A DNA stretch of 64,000 nucleotides from Amycolatopsis vastitatis (GCF_002234595.1 NZ_NMUL01000012.1:124001-188000); one strand, 5' to 3'. Shown: positions 1-8,290, numbered from the stretch's first letter. Program-made: numbers and translations. The notes: a model not told the origin generated them from the sequence alone.

Positions 1-930
1 GGAGCCCCCGCCGCGCTCGGGATCACCGCCCCGCCCGCCGACTCCGGGGTTCTGGGCCCCGTGGTGCCCGGCGGCGACCTCGGTGTCATCCTCGGCGTCG
101 GCGCGTCGCTCTTCGACGACCGCTACGGTCTGGCGAAGCTCAAGCCGGCCAAGCTGAAGCCGATGACGACGTTCCCGAACGACGCACTGGACCCCGCGCA
201 GTGCCACGGCGACCTCAGCCTGACCCTGTCGGCGAACTCCACCGACACCGTGCTGCACGCCCTGCGCGACATCGCCCGCGCGACCCGCGGCGGCATGCAG
301 CTGCGCTGGAAGCTCAACGGCTTCAGCTCACCGCCGCGCCCGGAAGGCACCCCGCGGAACCTGATGGGGTTCAAGGACGGCACCGCCAACCCCATCGGGT
401 CCGATGTGGACAGTCTGGTGTGGACGAACGGCGGCGGCGAACCGGCGTGGACCGCCGGCGGCAGCTACCAGGTGGTCCGCCTGATCCGGATGCTGGTCGA
501 GTTCTGGGACCGCGTTTCCCTGGCGGAGCAGGAGAACATGTTCGGCCGCCGCCGCGACACCGGCGCCCCGCTCGACGGCACCGAGGAGACCGACGTCCCC
601 CGGTACGCCGACGACCCGATCGGCACGGTGATCCCGCTGACCAGCCACATCCGGAAGGCGAACCCGCGCACCCCGGAGACCGATCCCAGCCGGATCCTGC
701 GCCGCGCGGTGAACTACGACCGCGGCATCGACAGCAACGGCAACCTGGACATGGGCCTGCTGTTCGTCTGCTACCAGCAGGACCTGGAACGCCAGTTCGA
801 GACGGTCCAGAACCGGCTGGCCGACGAGCCCCTGACCGACTACATCTCCCCGTTCGGCGGCGGCTACTTCTTCGCGCTGCCGGGCGTCACCGACCCGGAC
901 GACCACTTCGGGCGCTCGCTGCTCACCTGA
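1..930 (+). CDS. efeB: Dyp-type peroxidase (EfeB/DyP), 3' part
   Basis: The reading frame is open at the left edge, so the N-terminus (where a Tat signal would be expected) is missing and 309 C-terminal residues are visible. The motif GFKDGTANP carries the catalytic Asp of the dye-decolourising peroxidase family. The later segment [10 protein letters not shown] contains the expected proximal haem His. The C-terminus [11 protein letters not shown] is typical of the EfeB branch. Family members are haem peroxidases; EfeB acts with the EfeUO iron-uptake proteins, whose genes would lie upstream and are outside the window. The phosphoesterase gene follows after 39 nt on the same strand. Confidence 0.93.
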   Translation, partial: GAPAALGITAPPADSGVLGPVVPGGDLGVILGVGASLFDDRYGLAKLKPAKLKPMTTFPNDALDPAQCHGDLSLTLSANSTDTVLHALRDIARATRGGMQLRWKLNGFSSPPRPEGTPRNLMGFKDGTANPIGSDVDSLVWTNGGGEPAWTAGGSYQVVRLIRMLVEFWDRVSLAEQENMFGRRRDTGAPLDGTEETDVPRYADDPIGTVIPLTSHIRKANPRTPETDPSRILRRAVNYDRGIDSNGNLDMGLLFVCYQQDLERQFETVQNRLADEPLTDYISPFGGGYFFALPGVTDPDDHFGRSLLT

Positions 931-969
931 CCGCTCATCCCCACCCCGCAACACCAGGAGGAACCCTCA

Positions 970-2592
970 GTGGAAAACAGATCCCGCCGGCGACGCCGCG
1001 GCCTGCTCGGCGCCGGGACGCTCGCCTCGGTCGTCACGCTGGCCGTCGTCACCGGTTCCGCGGCGGGCACCGCGGACGCCCAGCCCCTGCACCCGTTCCC
1101 GGCGCAGTGGCTCCCGACGTCGACGCCGATCAAACACGTCGTGGTCATCTTCGGCGAGAACATCTCGTTCGACCACTACTTCGGCACCTACCCGAACGCG
1201 GCCAACACCGACGGCACCCCGTTCACCGCCGCGCACGGCACCCCGAAGGTCAACGGCCTCGACAAGAAGCTGCTGACCGGCAACCCGAACGCGTACAACC
1301 CGAAGCGGCTCACGCCCCAGCAGGCAATGACCTGCGACCAGAACCACAACTACGGCGCCGAGCAGGCCGCCTACAACGGCGGCAAGATGGACAAGTTCGT
1401 CGAGAAGACCGAGACGGACAAGTGCACCGGCCAGCCGATCCTGTTCGGCGAGCCCGGCCTGGTGATGGACTACTACGACGGCAACACCGTCACGGGCATG
1501 TGGAACTACGCCCAGCACTACGCGATGAGCGACAACTCGTTCAACACGGTCTTCGGCCCGTCCACGCCGGGTGCGCTGAACCTGATCTCGGGTCAGACGC
1601 ACGGCGCCCAGGCGGTCGACCCGGTCACGCACAAGCCGGTCAGCGACGCGTACGCGGTCCAGTCGCCGGACTCCAACGGCGTCGGCACGGTCATCAACGA
1701 CCCCGACCCGGCGTGGGACGACTGCTCGGGCAAGAACCACACGAGCACGGACAACCTGGCCACGATGCACGGCCGCAACATCGGTGACCTGCTCAACCAG
1801 CGCCGCGTCACGTGGGGTTGGTTCCAGGGCGGTTTCCGCCCGACCGGCTCGGCGAACGGCTACGCGGTCTGCGGCCAGAAGCACACGAACGTGGGCGGCA
1901 ACGCGGTCGTCGACTACAGCCCGCACCACGAGCCGTTCCAGTACTACCCATCGACGGCGAACCCGAAGCACCTCCCGCCGTCGTCCGTGCAGGCCATCGG
2001 CCAGACCGACCGCGCGAACCACCAGTACGACATCAGCGACTTCGACGACGCGCTGCAGGCCGGCTCGATGCCCGCGGTGAGCTTCCTGAAGGCGCCGGAG
2101 TACCAGGACGGCCACGCGGGTTACTCGGACCCGCTGGACGAGCAGCAGTTCGTGGTCAACGAGGTCAACAAGATCCAGCAGTCCCCGGACTGGCGGTCGA
2201 CGGCGATCGTCCTGGCCTACGACGACTCGGACGGCTGGTACGACCACGTGTCCTCGCCGATCGTCAACGGCTCGCACGACGCTTCGCAGGACCAGGCGGT
2301 CTGCACGGCGAAGCCGGTCAAGGTGGGCACCTACGCGGACCGCTGCGGCTACGGCCCGCGGCTGCCGCTGCTGGTGATTTCGCCGTTCAGCAAGGTGAAC
2401 CACGTCGACCACAACGTGACGGACCAGACCTCGGTGCTGAAGTTCATCGAGGACAACTGGTTCGCCGGCCGGATCGGCGACTCGTCGTTCGACTCCCGCG
2501 CCGGGTCCTTGAACGGCATGTTCGACTTCTGGTGGCCGCAGGCTCGCCGGGTGACGCTCGACCCGAAGACCGGAGCCGTGGTCAAGGGCTAG
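970..2592 (+). CDS. Secreted phosphoesterase (phospholipase C / acid phosphatase family)
   Basis: 540 residues from GTG at 970, preceded by CAGGAGGAA. The N-terminus has an Arg cluster (RSRRRRRG) and a hydrophobic stretch ending near Ala-Asp-Ala at about residue 37, which fits a Tat or Sec export signal. VVVIFGENISFDHYFG is the metal-site signature of the Pfam phosphoesterase family that includes non-specific phospholipase C and AcpA-like acid phosphatases. A second conserved block, YDDSDGWYDHV, lies around residue 415, followed by GPRLPLLVISPFS. It probably hydrolyses phosphate esters outside the membrane; the substrate cannot be read from the sequence. Its TAG stop is part of a CTAG into which an insertion sequence has jumped without changing the protein. 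Confidence 0.9.
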   Translation: MENRSRRRRRGLLGAGTLASVVTLAVVTGSAAGTADAQPLHPFPAQWLPTSTPIKHVVVIFGENISFDHYFGTYPNAANTDGTPFTAAHGTPKVNGLDKKLLTGNPNAYNPKRLTPQQAMTCDQNHNYGAEQAAYNGGKMDKFVEKTETDKCTGQPILFGEPGLVMDYYDGNTVTGMWNYAQHYAMSDNSFNTVFGPSTPGALNLISGQTHGAQAVDPVTHKPVSDAYAVQSPDSNGVGTVINDPDPAWDDCSGKNHTSTDNLATMHGRNIGDLLNQRRVTWGWFQGGFRPTGSANGYAVCGQKHTNVGGNAVVDYSPHHEPFQYYPSTANPKHLPPSSVQAIGQTDRANHQYDISDFDDALQAGSMPAVSFLKAPEYQDGHAGYSDPLDEQQFVVNEVNKIQQSPDWRSTAIVLAYDDSDGWYDHVSSPIVNGSHDASQDQAVCTAKPVKVGTYADRCGYGPRLPLLVISPFSKVNHVDHNVTDQTSVLKFIEDNWFAGRIGDSSFDSRAGSLNGMFDFWWPQARRVTLDPKTGAVVKG

Positions 2593-2593
2593 C

Positions 2594-3666
2594 TGTTCTG
2601 TCCGGGGAGGTTGCGATCGTGGCGACACGTGATCGAATGATCTTGGTGTGAGGGAGGGCCTCCGGGTTCGGTGTGGATTGCGACATCTGCACCGGCGACC
2701 TGGAGGCCCTCGTGACCCACGCTAACGCACCCCTGACCCCGACCGGCAGGCTGCGCCTAGCCCGCTGCATCGTCGAAGACCACTGGCCGCTGCGGCGGGC
2801 TGCGGAACGGTTCCAAGTGTCGGTCTCCACCGCCGCCAGGTGGGCCGGCCGCTACCGCAACCTGGGCGAAGCCGGCATGACCGACCGGTCCAGCCGACCA
2901 CAGACAAGCCCGAACCGCACACCGACCCGGACCGAACGGCGAGTCATCAAGATTCGGGTGATCCGCAGGTGGGGGCCGGCCCGCATCGGCTACCTGCTCG
3001 GCCTCAACCCCTCGACGGTGCACCGGATCCTGACCCGCTACCGGCTGGCCCGGCTCACCCACCTGGACCGGGCCACCGCCCGCCCGATTCGCCGCTACGA
3101 ACACTCCGCACCCGGCGACTTGGTGCACGTCGACATCAAAAAGCTGGGCAACATCCCCGACGGCGGCGGGCACAAGGTCCTCGGCCGAGCCGCCGGCCGC
3201 CGCAACAGCGGCCAACGTGGCCACGGCTACGCCTACCTGCACAACGCCGTCGACGACCACTCCCGCCTGGCCTACACCGAAATCCATGCCGACGAGACCC
3301 GGGAAACCGCCGTCGCGTTCTGGACCCGGGCCCAGGCGTTCTTCACCAGCTGCGGCATCACCGTCACCCGGGTCCTGACCGACAACGGCTCCTGCTACCG
3401 CTCGCATCTCTGGCGCGACACGCTGCGCGCCGCCGGCATCACCCCGAAACGCACCCGGCCTTACCGACCGCAGACCAATGGCAAAGTGGAACGGTTCAAC
3501 CGCACCCTGCTCGAGGGATGGGCCTACGCCCAGCCATACCGCACCGACACCGAACGCCGAGCAGCCCTGCCCCGCTGGCTGCACACCTACAATCACCACC
3601 GCGGCCACACCGCACTCGCCGGCAAACCACCCGCCAGCCGCGTCCCCAACCTCACGGGTCAATACA
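2594..3666 (+). mobile_element. IS481-family insertion sequence, apparently complete
   Basis: The element starts TGT and ends ACA and is 1073 bp long. Imperfect terminal inverted repeats (2594-2611 and 3649-3666) agree at 13 of 18 positions. It is flanked by the direct repeat GCTAGC at 2588-2593 and 3667-3672, which fits the NCTAGN target preference of IS481-type elements. It carries one transposase with an intact DDE triad. Removing the element and one repeat copy restores a continuous sequence in which the phosphoesterase stop codon is unchanged, so the insertion was probably neutral. Identical flanks and an intact transposase suggest it is fairly recent. Confidence 0.9.
2654..2711 (+). promoter_or_regulatory. 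Long-range inverted repeat covering the transposase RBS
   Basis: GAGGGCCTCC (2654-2663) is perfectly complementary to GGAGGCCCTC (2702-2711), with 38 nt between. The right arm contains GGAGG at 2702-2706, the likely ribosome-binding site for the GTG at 2712. If the stem forms in the transcript it would hide that site. Structures of this kind commonly limit transposase translation from read-through RNA; that role is inferred here. Confidence 0.6.
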
Positions 3667-3671
3667 GCTAG
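2712..3671 (+). CDS. IS481-family transposase
   Basis: 319 residues from GTG 2712, chosen because GGAGG lies 5 nt upstream and the protein then begins MTHANAPLTP, the usual IS481 start. A GTG at 2673 would add 13 residues. Residues 1-65 form a helix-turn-helix, followed by an rve/DDE core with Asp141 (VHVDIKK), Asp224 (LTDNGSCY) and Glu260 (NGKVERFN), spaced DD(35)E. All three acids are present, so it should be active. The ORF has no stop inside the element: the last codons AGC-TAG use GC-TAG from the duplicated target GCTAGC. Confidence 0.93.
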   Translation: MTHANAPLTPTGRLRLARCIVEDHWPLRRAAERFQVSVSTAARWAGRYRNLGEAGMTDRSSRPQTSPNRTPTRTERRVIKIRVIRRWGPARIGYLLGLNPSTVHRILTRYRLARLTHLDRATARPIRRYEHSAPGDLVHVDIKKLGNIPDGGGHKVLGRAAGRRNSGQRGHGYAYLHNAVDDHSRLAYTEIHADETRETAVAFWTRAQAFFTSCGITVTRVLTDNGSCYRSHLWRDTLRAAGITPKRTRPYRPQTNGKVERFNRTLLEGWAYAQPYRTDTERRAALPRWLHTYNHHRGHTALAGKPPASRVPNLTGQYS

Positions 3672-3677
3672 CGCGAT

Positions 3678-3730
3678 GTCATGAACGACTCTTTCCTGTC
3701 GTCGGACGACAGGAAAGAGTCGTTCATGAC
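3678..3730. terminator. 53-nt perfect palindrome, probable bidirectional terminator
   Basis: Arms 3678-3703 and 3705-3730 are perfectly complementary over 26 bp around one central base. It begins 5 nt after the target duplication of the insertion sequence and covers the stop codon of the RsbW-like gene on the minus strand. Before the insertion it would have sat between two convergent genes, which suits a shared terminator. It contains the phrase AACGACTCTTTCCTGTC, which reads like a dispersed genomic repeat, but I see no second copy in this window. Confidence 0.6.
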
Positions 3731-4128
3731 GCGCGGAGGCGGTCCCAGGCCAGGGTGACGACGGTTCCCTCGTCGCCGGAGGTGATGTCCGCCCGGTCGG
3801 CGCTCGCCCGCAGCAGCAGCAACCCCCGGCCCCGCACGGAAACCGGGCGCGGGTCCGGCACCGGCATCCGCCACCGCCCGTGGTCGGTGATCACCACCTC
3901 GATCCGGTCCGGGTGCACCGCGGCGTCGAGGTCGACGACTCCCGAGCCCGCACCGTCGTAGGCGTGATCGGCCACGTTGGCCAGCGCTTCGTAGCTGGCC
4001 AGCACGATGTCCTGGGCCCGGGCCTCGTCGACGCCCGCCCCGAGGACCCACGCCATCAGGTCGTGGCGAAGCCGGCGCAGGGCCTGCGGGACTGCTTGCA
4101 CGCCGTGGCTCTGGAACGGTTCCGGCAT
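3724..4128 (-). CDS. RsbW-like anti-sigma factor / serine kinase (HATPase_c_2)
   Basis: 134 residues from ATG 4128. The protein is a small GHKL ATP-binding domain: N-box-like YEALANVADHAYDG (around residues 46-59), VVITDHGRWRMP (G1-box-like, 78-90) and a glycine lid region RGRGLLLLRAS. Such proteins bind an alternative sigma factor, or phosphorylate a STAS antagonist so that it releases the sigma factor. It is the last gene of a minus-strand operon, 11 nt after the STAS gene. No sigma factor gene is adjacent, so the target must be encoded elsewhere. Confidence 0.85.
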   Translation of the reverse strand: MPEPFQSHGVQAVPQALRRLRHDLMAWVLGAGVDEARAQDIVLASYEALANVADHAYDGAGSGVVDLDAAVHPDRIEVVITDHGRWRMPVPDPRPVSVRGRGLLLLRASADRADITSGDEGTVVTLAWDRLRAS

Positions 4129-4139
4129 CCGCGCCCGCC

Positions 4140-4526
4140 TCACCGAAGTGCTTCGTCGATCGTGGCGTGGAGGCCGATCCACGTGTCGAGCCCGGTGGTC
4201 CGCAACGGCCTCGACGTCACCGCGGAGTCGCTCACCACCCGCAGCGCGCGCTCGGCCAGCCTGCGGTGCGCCGCCGCGAGCACCTGCAGGCCCGCCGAGC
4301 AGAAGAACGTCACCTCGCGCAGGTCGACCACCAGTTTCTCCGGCTCCCTGGCCAGCACCGCGTCGACGACGTCGGCGAACTCGGGTGCGCTGAGCAGGTC
4401 GATCTCCCCCGCCACGCCCAGCACCGCGGCCCGTCCCCGCCAGTCGAGCGTGACCGCCAGCTCGGTGGCGGGGAGATCCCGTGATGAAGAGGTCACGGCC
4501 CCCCATGGTGCCCGACTCTCCGCCAA
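4140..4526 (-). CDS. STAS-domain anti-sigma factor antagonist
   Basis: 128 residues from TTG 4526; an in-frame GTG at 4496, preceded by a G-rich run, would give 118 residues and is an alternative start. The STAS fold is visible in VLGVAGEIDLLSAPEF, then KLVVDLREVTFFCSAGLQVL. The Ser in FCSAGLQVL is at the position usually phosphorylated by RsbW-type kinases. The unphosphorylated form should bind the kinase encoded 11 nt downstream and free its sigma factor. The operon also encodes a PP2C phosphatase that could reverse the phosphorylation. Confidence 0.88.
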   Translation of the reverse strand: MAESRAPWGAVTSSSRDLPATELAVTLDWRGRAAVLGVAGEIDLLSAPEFADVVDAVLAREPEKLVVDLREVTFFCSAGLQVLAAAHRRLAERALRVVSDSAVTSRPLRTTGLDTWIGLHATIDEALR

Positions 4527-4530
4527 ACGG

Positions 4531-4971
4531 CTACCGGTGCGGCAGCTGCACCACGGTGACCCAGAAGTCGTCGATCTTCCGGACCACTTCGATGAACTTC
4601 TCGAAGTCGACCGGTTTGGTGACGTAGGCGTTGGCGTGCAGTTCGTAGCTGCGCAGGATGTCCTCCTCCGCTTCGGACGTGGTCAGCACGACCACCGGGA
4701 TCGTGCGGAACCCCGGGTCCTGCTTGATCTCGCCGAGCAGCTCCCGGCCGTCCTTGCGGGGCAGGTTGAGGTCGAGCAGGATCAGCCCCGGCCGCGGCGC
4801 CTCCCCGAAGCCGCCCTCGCGGTTGAGGAACTCGAGCGCCTCGACGCCGTCGCTCACGACGTGCAGCGCGTTGCGGATCTTGTGGTGCTCGAACGCTTCC
4901 CGCGTCATCAGCACGTCACCGGGATCGTCCTCGACGAGCAGGATGTCGATCGGGACAGGCGCCTGGATCAT
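4531..4971 (-). CDS. Stand-alone response regulator receiver
   Basis: 146 residues with a single CheY-like receiver: acidic pair VEDDPGD (residues 13-19), phosphoacceptor Asp67 in LILLDLNLPRKDG, conserved Thr in VVLTTSEAEED and Lys in TKPVDFEKF. It has no output domain and resembles Rcp1-type receivers that pair with phytochrome-like kinases. Its start overlaps the upstream kinase stop by 4 nt, indicating translational coupling, and it ends 4 nt before the STAS start. It may relay phosphate or act through protein contacts. Confidence 0.93.
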   Translation of the reverse strand: MIQAPVPIDILLVEDDPGDVLMTREAFEHHKIRNALHVVSDGVEALEFLNREGGFGEAPRPGLILLDLNLPRKDGRELLGEIKQDPGFRTIPVVVLTTSEAEEDILRSYELHANAYVTKPVDFEKFIEVVRKIDDFWVTVVQLPHR

Positions 4972-6530
4972 GCGTCCCCCTCGTCTTCGCGGGCCGGCAA
5001 CGTGAAGCGGAACGTCGTGTCCGGCGCCTCGGTGTCGAGCCAGATCCGGCCGCCGTGGTGCTCGACGATCCGGCGGCAGAGGGCCAGGCCGATGCCGGTG
5101 CCCGGGTACGCGGTGCGCGTGTGCAGCCGCTGGAACAAGGCGAACACCCGTTCCGCGTACTCCGCGTCGATGCCGATCCCGTTGTCCGCCACGGAAAACA
5201 CCCAGTCGTCGCCGTCACGCTCGGCGGTGACCCGCACCTCCGGCGGCGCCTCGCCCTTGAACTTCAGGGCGTTGCCGATCAGGTTCTGGAACACCGCCGT
5301 GATCAACGCCGGCTCGACGCGCACCTCCGGCAGGGCGCCGCGGCTGACCTTGCCGCTGCTCAGCGACAGCGCGACGTCCAGGTTCGCGAGCGCGTCGTCG
5401 ACCAGCACGCCCGCGTCGACCAGCACGAGCTCGCCCGGCCGCCGGCCGACGCGGGAGAACGCCAGCAGGTCGTTGATCAGCACCTGCATCCGCTTCGCGC
5501 CGTCCACGGCGTACTCGATGTACTGCTCGCCGCGCTCGTCGAGCAGCCCCTGGTAACGCCGCTGGAGCAGCTGGCAGAAGCTGGCCACCTTCCGCAGCGG
5601 TTCCTGCAGGTCGTGCGAAGCGACGTAGGCGAACTGCTCCAGGTCGGCGTTGGACCGTTCCAGCTCGCGCGTCCGCCGGTCCAGCAGCGCGTTGGACCGC
5701 TCCGCCTCTTGTGTCCGCCGGTCCAGCAGCGCGTGCGCCCGCTCGAGCTCGGCGACCTCGTCGAGGATGCGCTGCCGCATCGCCTCGACGTCGGCGCCGA
5801 GCTGGGCGATCTCGCGCGGCCCGCTCCCGTGCACCGGGTGGTGGACGTCGGACTCGGCGACCTGGCGGACCTCGGCGGCCAGCCGCAGGATCGGCCGGGT
5901 GATCACCTGCCGCAGGCCGAGCACCAGCACCGCGAACAGCAGCAGGACGAGCACGGCGACGGCGACCAGCATCGCGGTCAGGAAGCTCGCCGCCTGGTCC
6001 AGTTCGGCGCGCCCGGTGTCGCGGACCGCGGCGAGGTGGGCGAGCTGGGCGTCGAGGGCCGAGCGCACCGCGACGAACTGCACCCGGCCACGCTCGACCT
6101 GGGCCGGGGTCACCGGCGGCGCGCCCGGGGCGATGGTGGGCGCGGCCTCGGCCTGCCAGGTGGCGGCGGCCCGCAGCACAGCCTCGAGGTCGTCGCCGAT
6201 CCGGGTGCCGGGGACCGCGCCGAGCCGCCGCAGCTGCGTGACCGCGTCGGCCTGCGCGCGGACGCCGTCGGTGTACGGGACCAGGAAGACCGGCTTCCGG
6301 CCGAGCTGGTAGCCGCGGACGCCGCTCTCCTGGTTCACCAGCGCGGTGGACAGCTGGGCGGCGCTCACCCGCTGCGGCCCGATGACGTCGAGCAGGCGGT
6401 TGCGGGCGTCGGTGAGGTTGTTCAGCGCGATCCCGCCGCCGACCAGCGCGGCGAGCAGCAGCACGGTCTCGCCGACGGCGAGCAGGGCGAGCCAGCGGCC
6501 GATCGGCCACCGGCGGGCATCAACGCTCAT
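4968..6530 (-). CDS. Membrane sensor histidine kinase with CHASE3-like sensor and HAMP
   Basis: 520 residues. TM1 is near residues 13-36 and TM2 near 183-206, enclosing an extracytoplasmic helical sensor of about 145 residues with the CHASE3-like phrase NQESGVRGYQLG. A HAMP segment (about 207-260), a signalling coiled coil and a HisKA domain follow, with His306 in ASHDLQEPLRK. The HATPase shows LIGNALKFK, VADNGIGID and GTGIGLALCRRIVEHHGG. The coiled coil contains a tandem 14-residue duplication. It overlaps the upstream phosphatase gene by 11 nt and the downstream receiver by 4 nt. It should phosphorylate the receiver, the PP2C receiver domain, or both. Confidence 0.93.
   Translation of the reverse strand: MSVDARRWPIGRWLALLAVGETVLLLAALVGGGIALNNLTDARNRLLDVIGPQRVSAAQLSTALVNQESGVRGYQLGRKPVFLVPYTDGVRAQADAVTQLRRLGAVPGTRIGDDLEAVLRAAATWQAEAAPTIAPGAPPVTPAQVERGRVQFVAVRSALDAQLAHLAAVRDTGRAELDQAASFLTAMLVAVAVLVLLLFAVLVLGLRQVITRPILRLAAEVRQVAESDVHHPVHGSGPREIAQLGADVEAMRQRILDEVAELERAHALLDRRTQEAERSNALLDRRTRELERSNADLEQFAYVASHDLQEPLRKVASFCQLLQRRYQGLLDERGEQYIEYAVDGAKRMQVLINDLLAFSRVGRRPGELVLVDAGVLVDDALANLDVALSLSSGKVSRGALPEVRVEPALITAVFQNLIGNALKFKGEAPPEVRVTAERDGDDWVFSVADNGIGIDAEYAERVFALFQRLHTRTAYPGTGIGLALCRRIVEHHGGRIWLDTEAPDTTFRFTLPAREDEGDA
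5650..5733 (-). repeat. Two tandem 42-bp repeats in the kinase signalling helix
   Basis: Copies at 5650-5691 and 5692-5733 begin TTGGACCG and share most bases, including TCCGCCGGTCCAGCAGCGCG. They encode two 14-residue units of the form ALLDRRTxExERSN. Fourteen residues are exactly two heptads, so the duplication lengthens the coiled coil between HAMP and HisKA without changing its phase. Confidence 0.8.
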
Positions 6531-7722
6531 CGGCCGGGTCTCCAGGATCGTGGCTGAGCAGGGCGAGGGCGACGTCGTCGTCGAGCGGGCCGGAGTTGAG
6601 CCGTTCGGCGCGGGCGATCAGCTCGTCGAGCAGGTCCCGGCCGTGCATCCCGGTCTCCCGCTTGATGTCGACTACCAGCGCGGCCATCCGCTCGTGGCCG
6701 AGCCGCTCGGATCCGGCGCCGACGCGGCCCTCGAACACGCCGTCGGTGTACAGCAGCAACGACCACCCGGGCTCCAGCGGCACTTCGACGGCGTCCCACT
6801 TGGCGCCGTCGACGATGCCGAGCGGGACGCCGAGGCGCTCGCCGGTGAGCAGGTGCCCGTCGCCGGGGGTGAGCAGCAGCGGCGGGAGGTGCCCGGCCAG
6901 CGACAGGCGCAGGGATCTTCGGTCCGGCGCGACGACGACCATGCAGACGGTGGCGAACAGCGGCTCGATCCGCTCGTGCACCAGGACCCGCTCGACCATG
7001 CTCAGCACGTCGGCCATCGGCAGGCCGGCCATCACGAGCGAGCGCCACGCGATGCGCAGCGCGACCCCGAGCGCGGCCTCGTCGGGCCCGTGGCCGCAGA
7101 CGTCGCCGATCATCATGTGCACGGTGCCGTCGGCGAGCTCGATGGCGTCGTAGAAGTCGCCGCCCAGCAGGGAACCGTTGCGGCCGGGCCGGTAGCGGGA
7201 GGCCAGGTCGAGGTGCGGGTCGCGCAGCAGCGGGCTGGGCAGCAGGCCGCGTTCGAGCCGCGCGTTCTCGCGGGCGAGCAGCTGCTGCTGCAGGAACTGC
7301 TGCTCCACCTGCTCGGCGCGCTTGCGTTCGCGCGCGAAGCGCAGCGCCTTCACCAGCAGCGGCCCGTCCACCTGGTCCTTGACGAGGTAGTCCTGGGCGC
7401 CGGCGGCGACCGCGGCGACGCCGGTCGCCTGGTCGTGCTGGCCGGTCAGGACGACCACGGCGACACCGGGCGCGTGCTGGCCGAGCTTGGTCAGGCCGGA
7501 CAGGCCCATGGCGTCGGGCAGCTGCAGGTCCAGCACGACGCAGTCGGCGGTGAGCGGGCCGCCGAGCGCGGCGGAGAGCGTCTCGACACGTTCGAGTGAG
7601 TACTCCACGGACGTGTCCGCCAGCATCTCCTCGACCAGCAGGGCGTCGCCGTCGTCGTCCTCGATCAGCAGCACCCGCAGGCGGGTGCCGGGATCCCACG
7701 ATAGGTCGTGCGCGGCGGTCAC
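6520..7722 (-). CDS. Receiver-PP2C serine phosphatase (RsbU/SpoIIE type)
   Basis: 400 residues from GTG 7722 behind GGGAG. An N-terminal receiver (about 15-130) has acidic residues LIEDDDGD and phosphoacceptor Asp65 in VVLDLQLPDAMG. A helical linker follows, then a PP2C/SpoIIE domain with metal-binding GGDFYD (around 188), GDVCGHGPDEAA, YTDGVFEGR and a C-terminal DDDVALALL. The family dephosphorylates STAS antagonists. With the kinase, second receiver, STAS and RsbW-like genes downstream, it would turn a membrane signal into sigma-factor release. It is the first gene of the operon. Confidence 0.92.
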   Translation of the reverse strand: MTAAHDLSWDPGTRLRVLLIEDDDGDALLVEEMLADTSVEYSLERVETLSAALGGPLTADCVVLDLQLPDAMGLSGLTKLGQHAPGVAVVVLTGQHDQATGVAAVAAGAQDYLVKDQVDGPLLVKALRFARERKRAEQVEQQFLQQQLLARENARLERGLLPSPLLRDPHLDLASRYRPGRNGSLLGGDFYDAIELADGTVHMMIGDVCGHGPDEAALGVALRIAWRSLVMAGLPMADVLSMVERVLVHERIEPLFATVCMVVVAPDRRSLRLSLAGHLPPLLLTPGDGHLLTGERLGVPLGIVDGAKWDAVEVPLEPGWSLLLYTDGVFEGRVGAGSERLGHERMAALVVDIKRETGMHGRDLLDELIARAERLNSGPLDDDVALALLSHDPGDPADER

Positions 7723-7915
7723 CGGCTTCTCCCGTTCGGCTGCTCTCGAGCCAGATCCAGACGATCACCCTAGCGGCACCGGCGGCGGCCGCCTACGGCC
7801 GCGGAACCGGTCCCACTGAGGTAGCGCTTTATAGCACTCCGGTGTGACACCGGGTGCGTAACGGTTCGGCTCACGACCGTCTCGGCGCCGGGCGATCCGG
7901 GCCTACGCTCCGGCC

Positions 7916-8284
7916 ATGTCCGCGACCCCGGCGCCGCGCGCCGCCCTCGCCTGGTGGGGTGCGACGGCGTGCTGGTTCCTCGGGACGCTGGCCGGCCGGC
8001 TGGCGGGCAGCGACACCGCGGTCACCGGAGCCGTCCCGCTGCCGGTCGCGGTGCTCGTCTTCGGGGTCTGCGCCGGGCTCTGGGCGCTGCTGGTCTACGG
8101 CGTCCACCGTGGCGTGAAAGGCACTCGCGTGGCGCTGGGGATCGCCGGCGCGCTCGGCATCGTGGACCTGGTGGTGCAGCTGGTCGGGGACGCCGTGACG
8201 GGCAATGCGGTGCACGGCGGGTTCTTCCTGGCCGCGCTGGCGCTTTCGAGTGCCGGATTCGTGCTGCTGTTCAGGCCCCGCTGA
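7916..8284 (+). CDS. Small four-helix membrane protein, unknown function
   Basis: 122 residues, almost entirely hydrophobic, with four predicted membrane spans (around 11-30, 40-62, 70-90 and 98-119) and no soluble domain. No catalytic motif is visible. It is divergent from the partner-switching operon and ends 6 nt before the convergent stop of the next gene. I do not recognise a named family. Confidence 0.75.
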   Translation: MSATPAPRAALAWWGATACWFLGTLAGRLAGSDTAVTGAVPLPVAVLVFGVCAGLWALLVYGVHRGVKGTRVALGIAGALGIVDLVVQLVGDAVTGNAVHGGFFLAALALSSAGFVLLFRPR

Positions 8285-8290
8285 ACGGTC

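Noticed and set aside
967..2628. Long open frame antisense to the phosphoesterase gene
   Set aside because: High GC removes stops in unused frames. The translation is Arg/Val-rich without domains, while the plus-strand frame gives a clear phosphoesterase.
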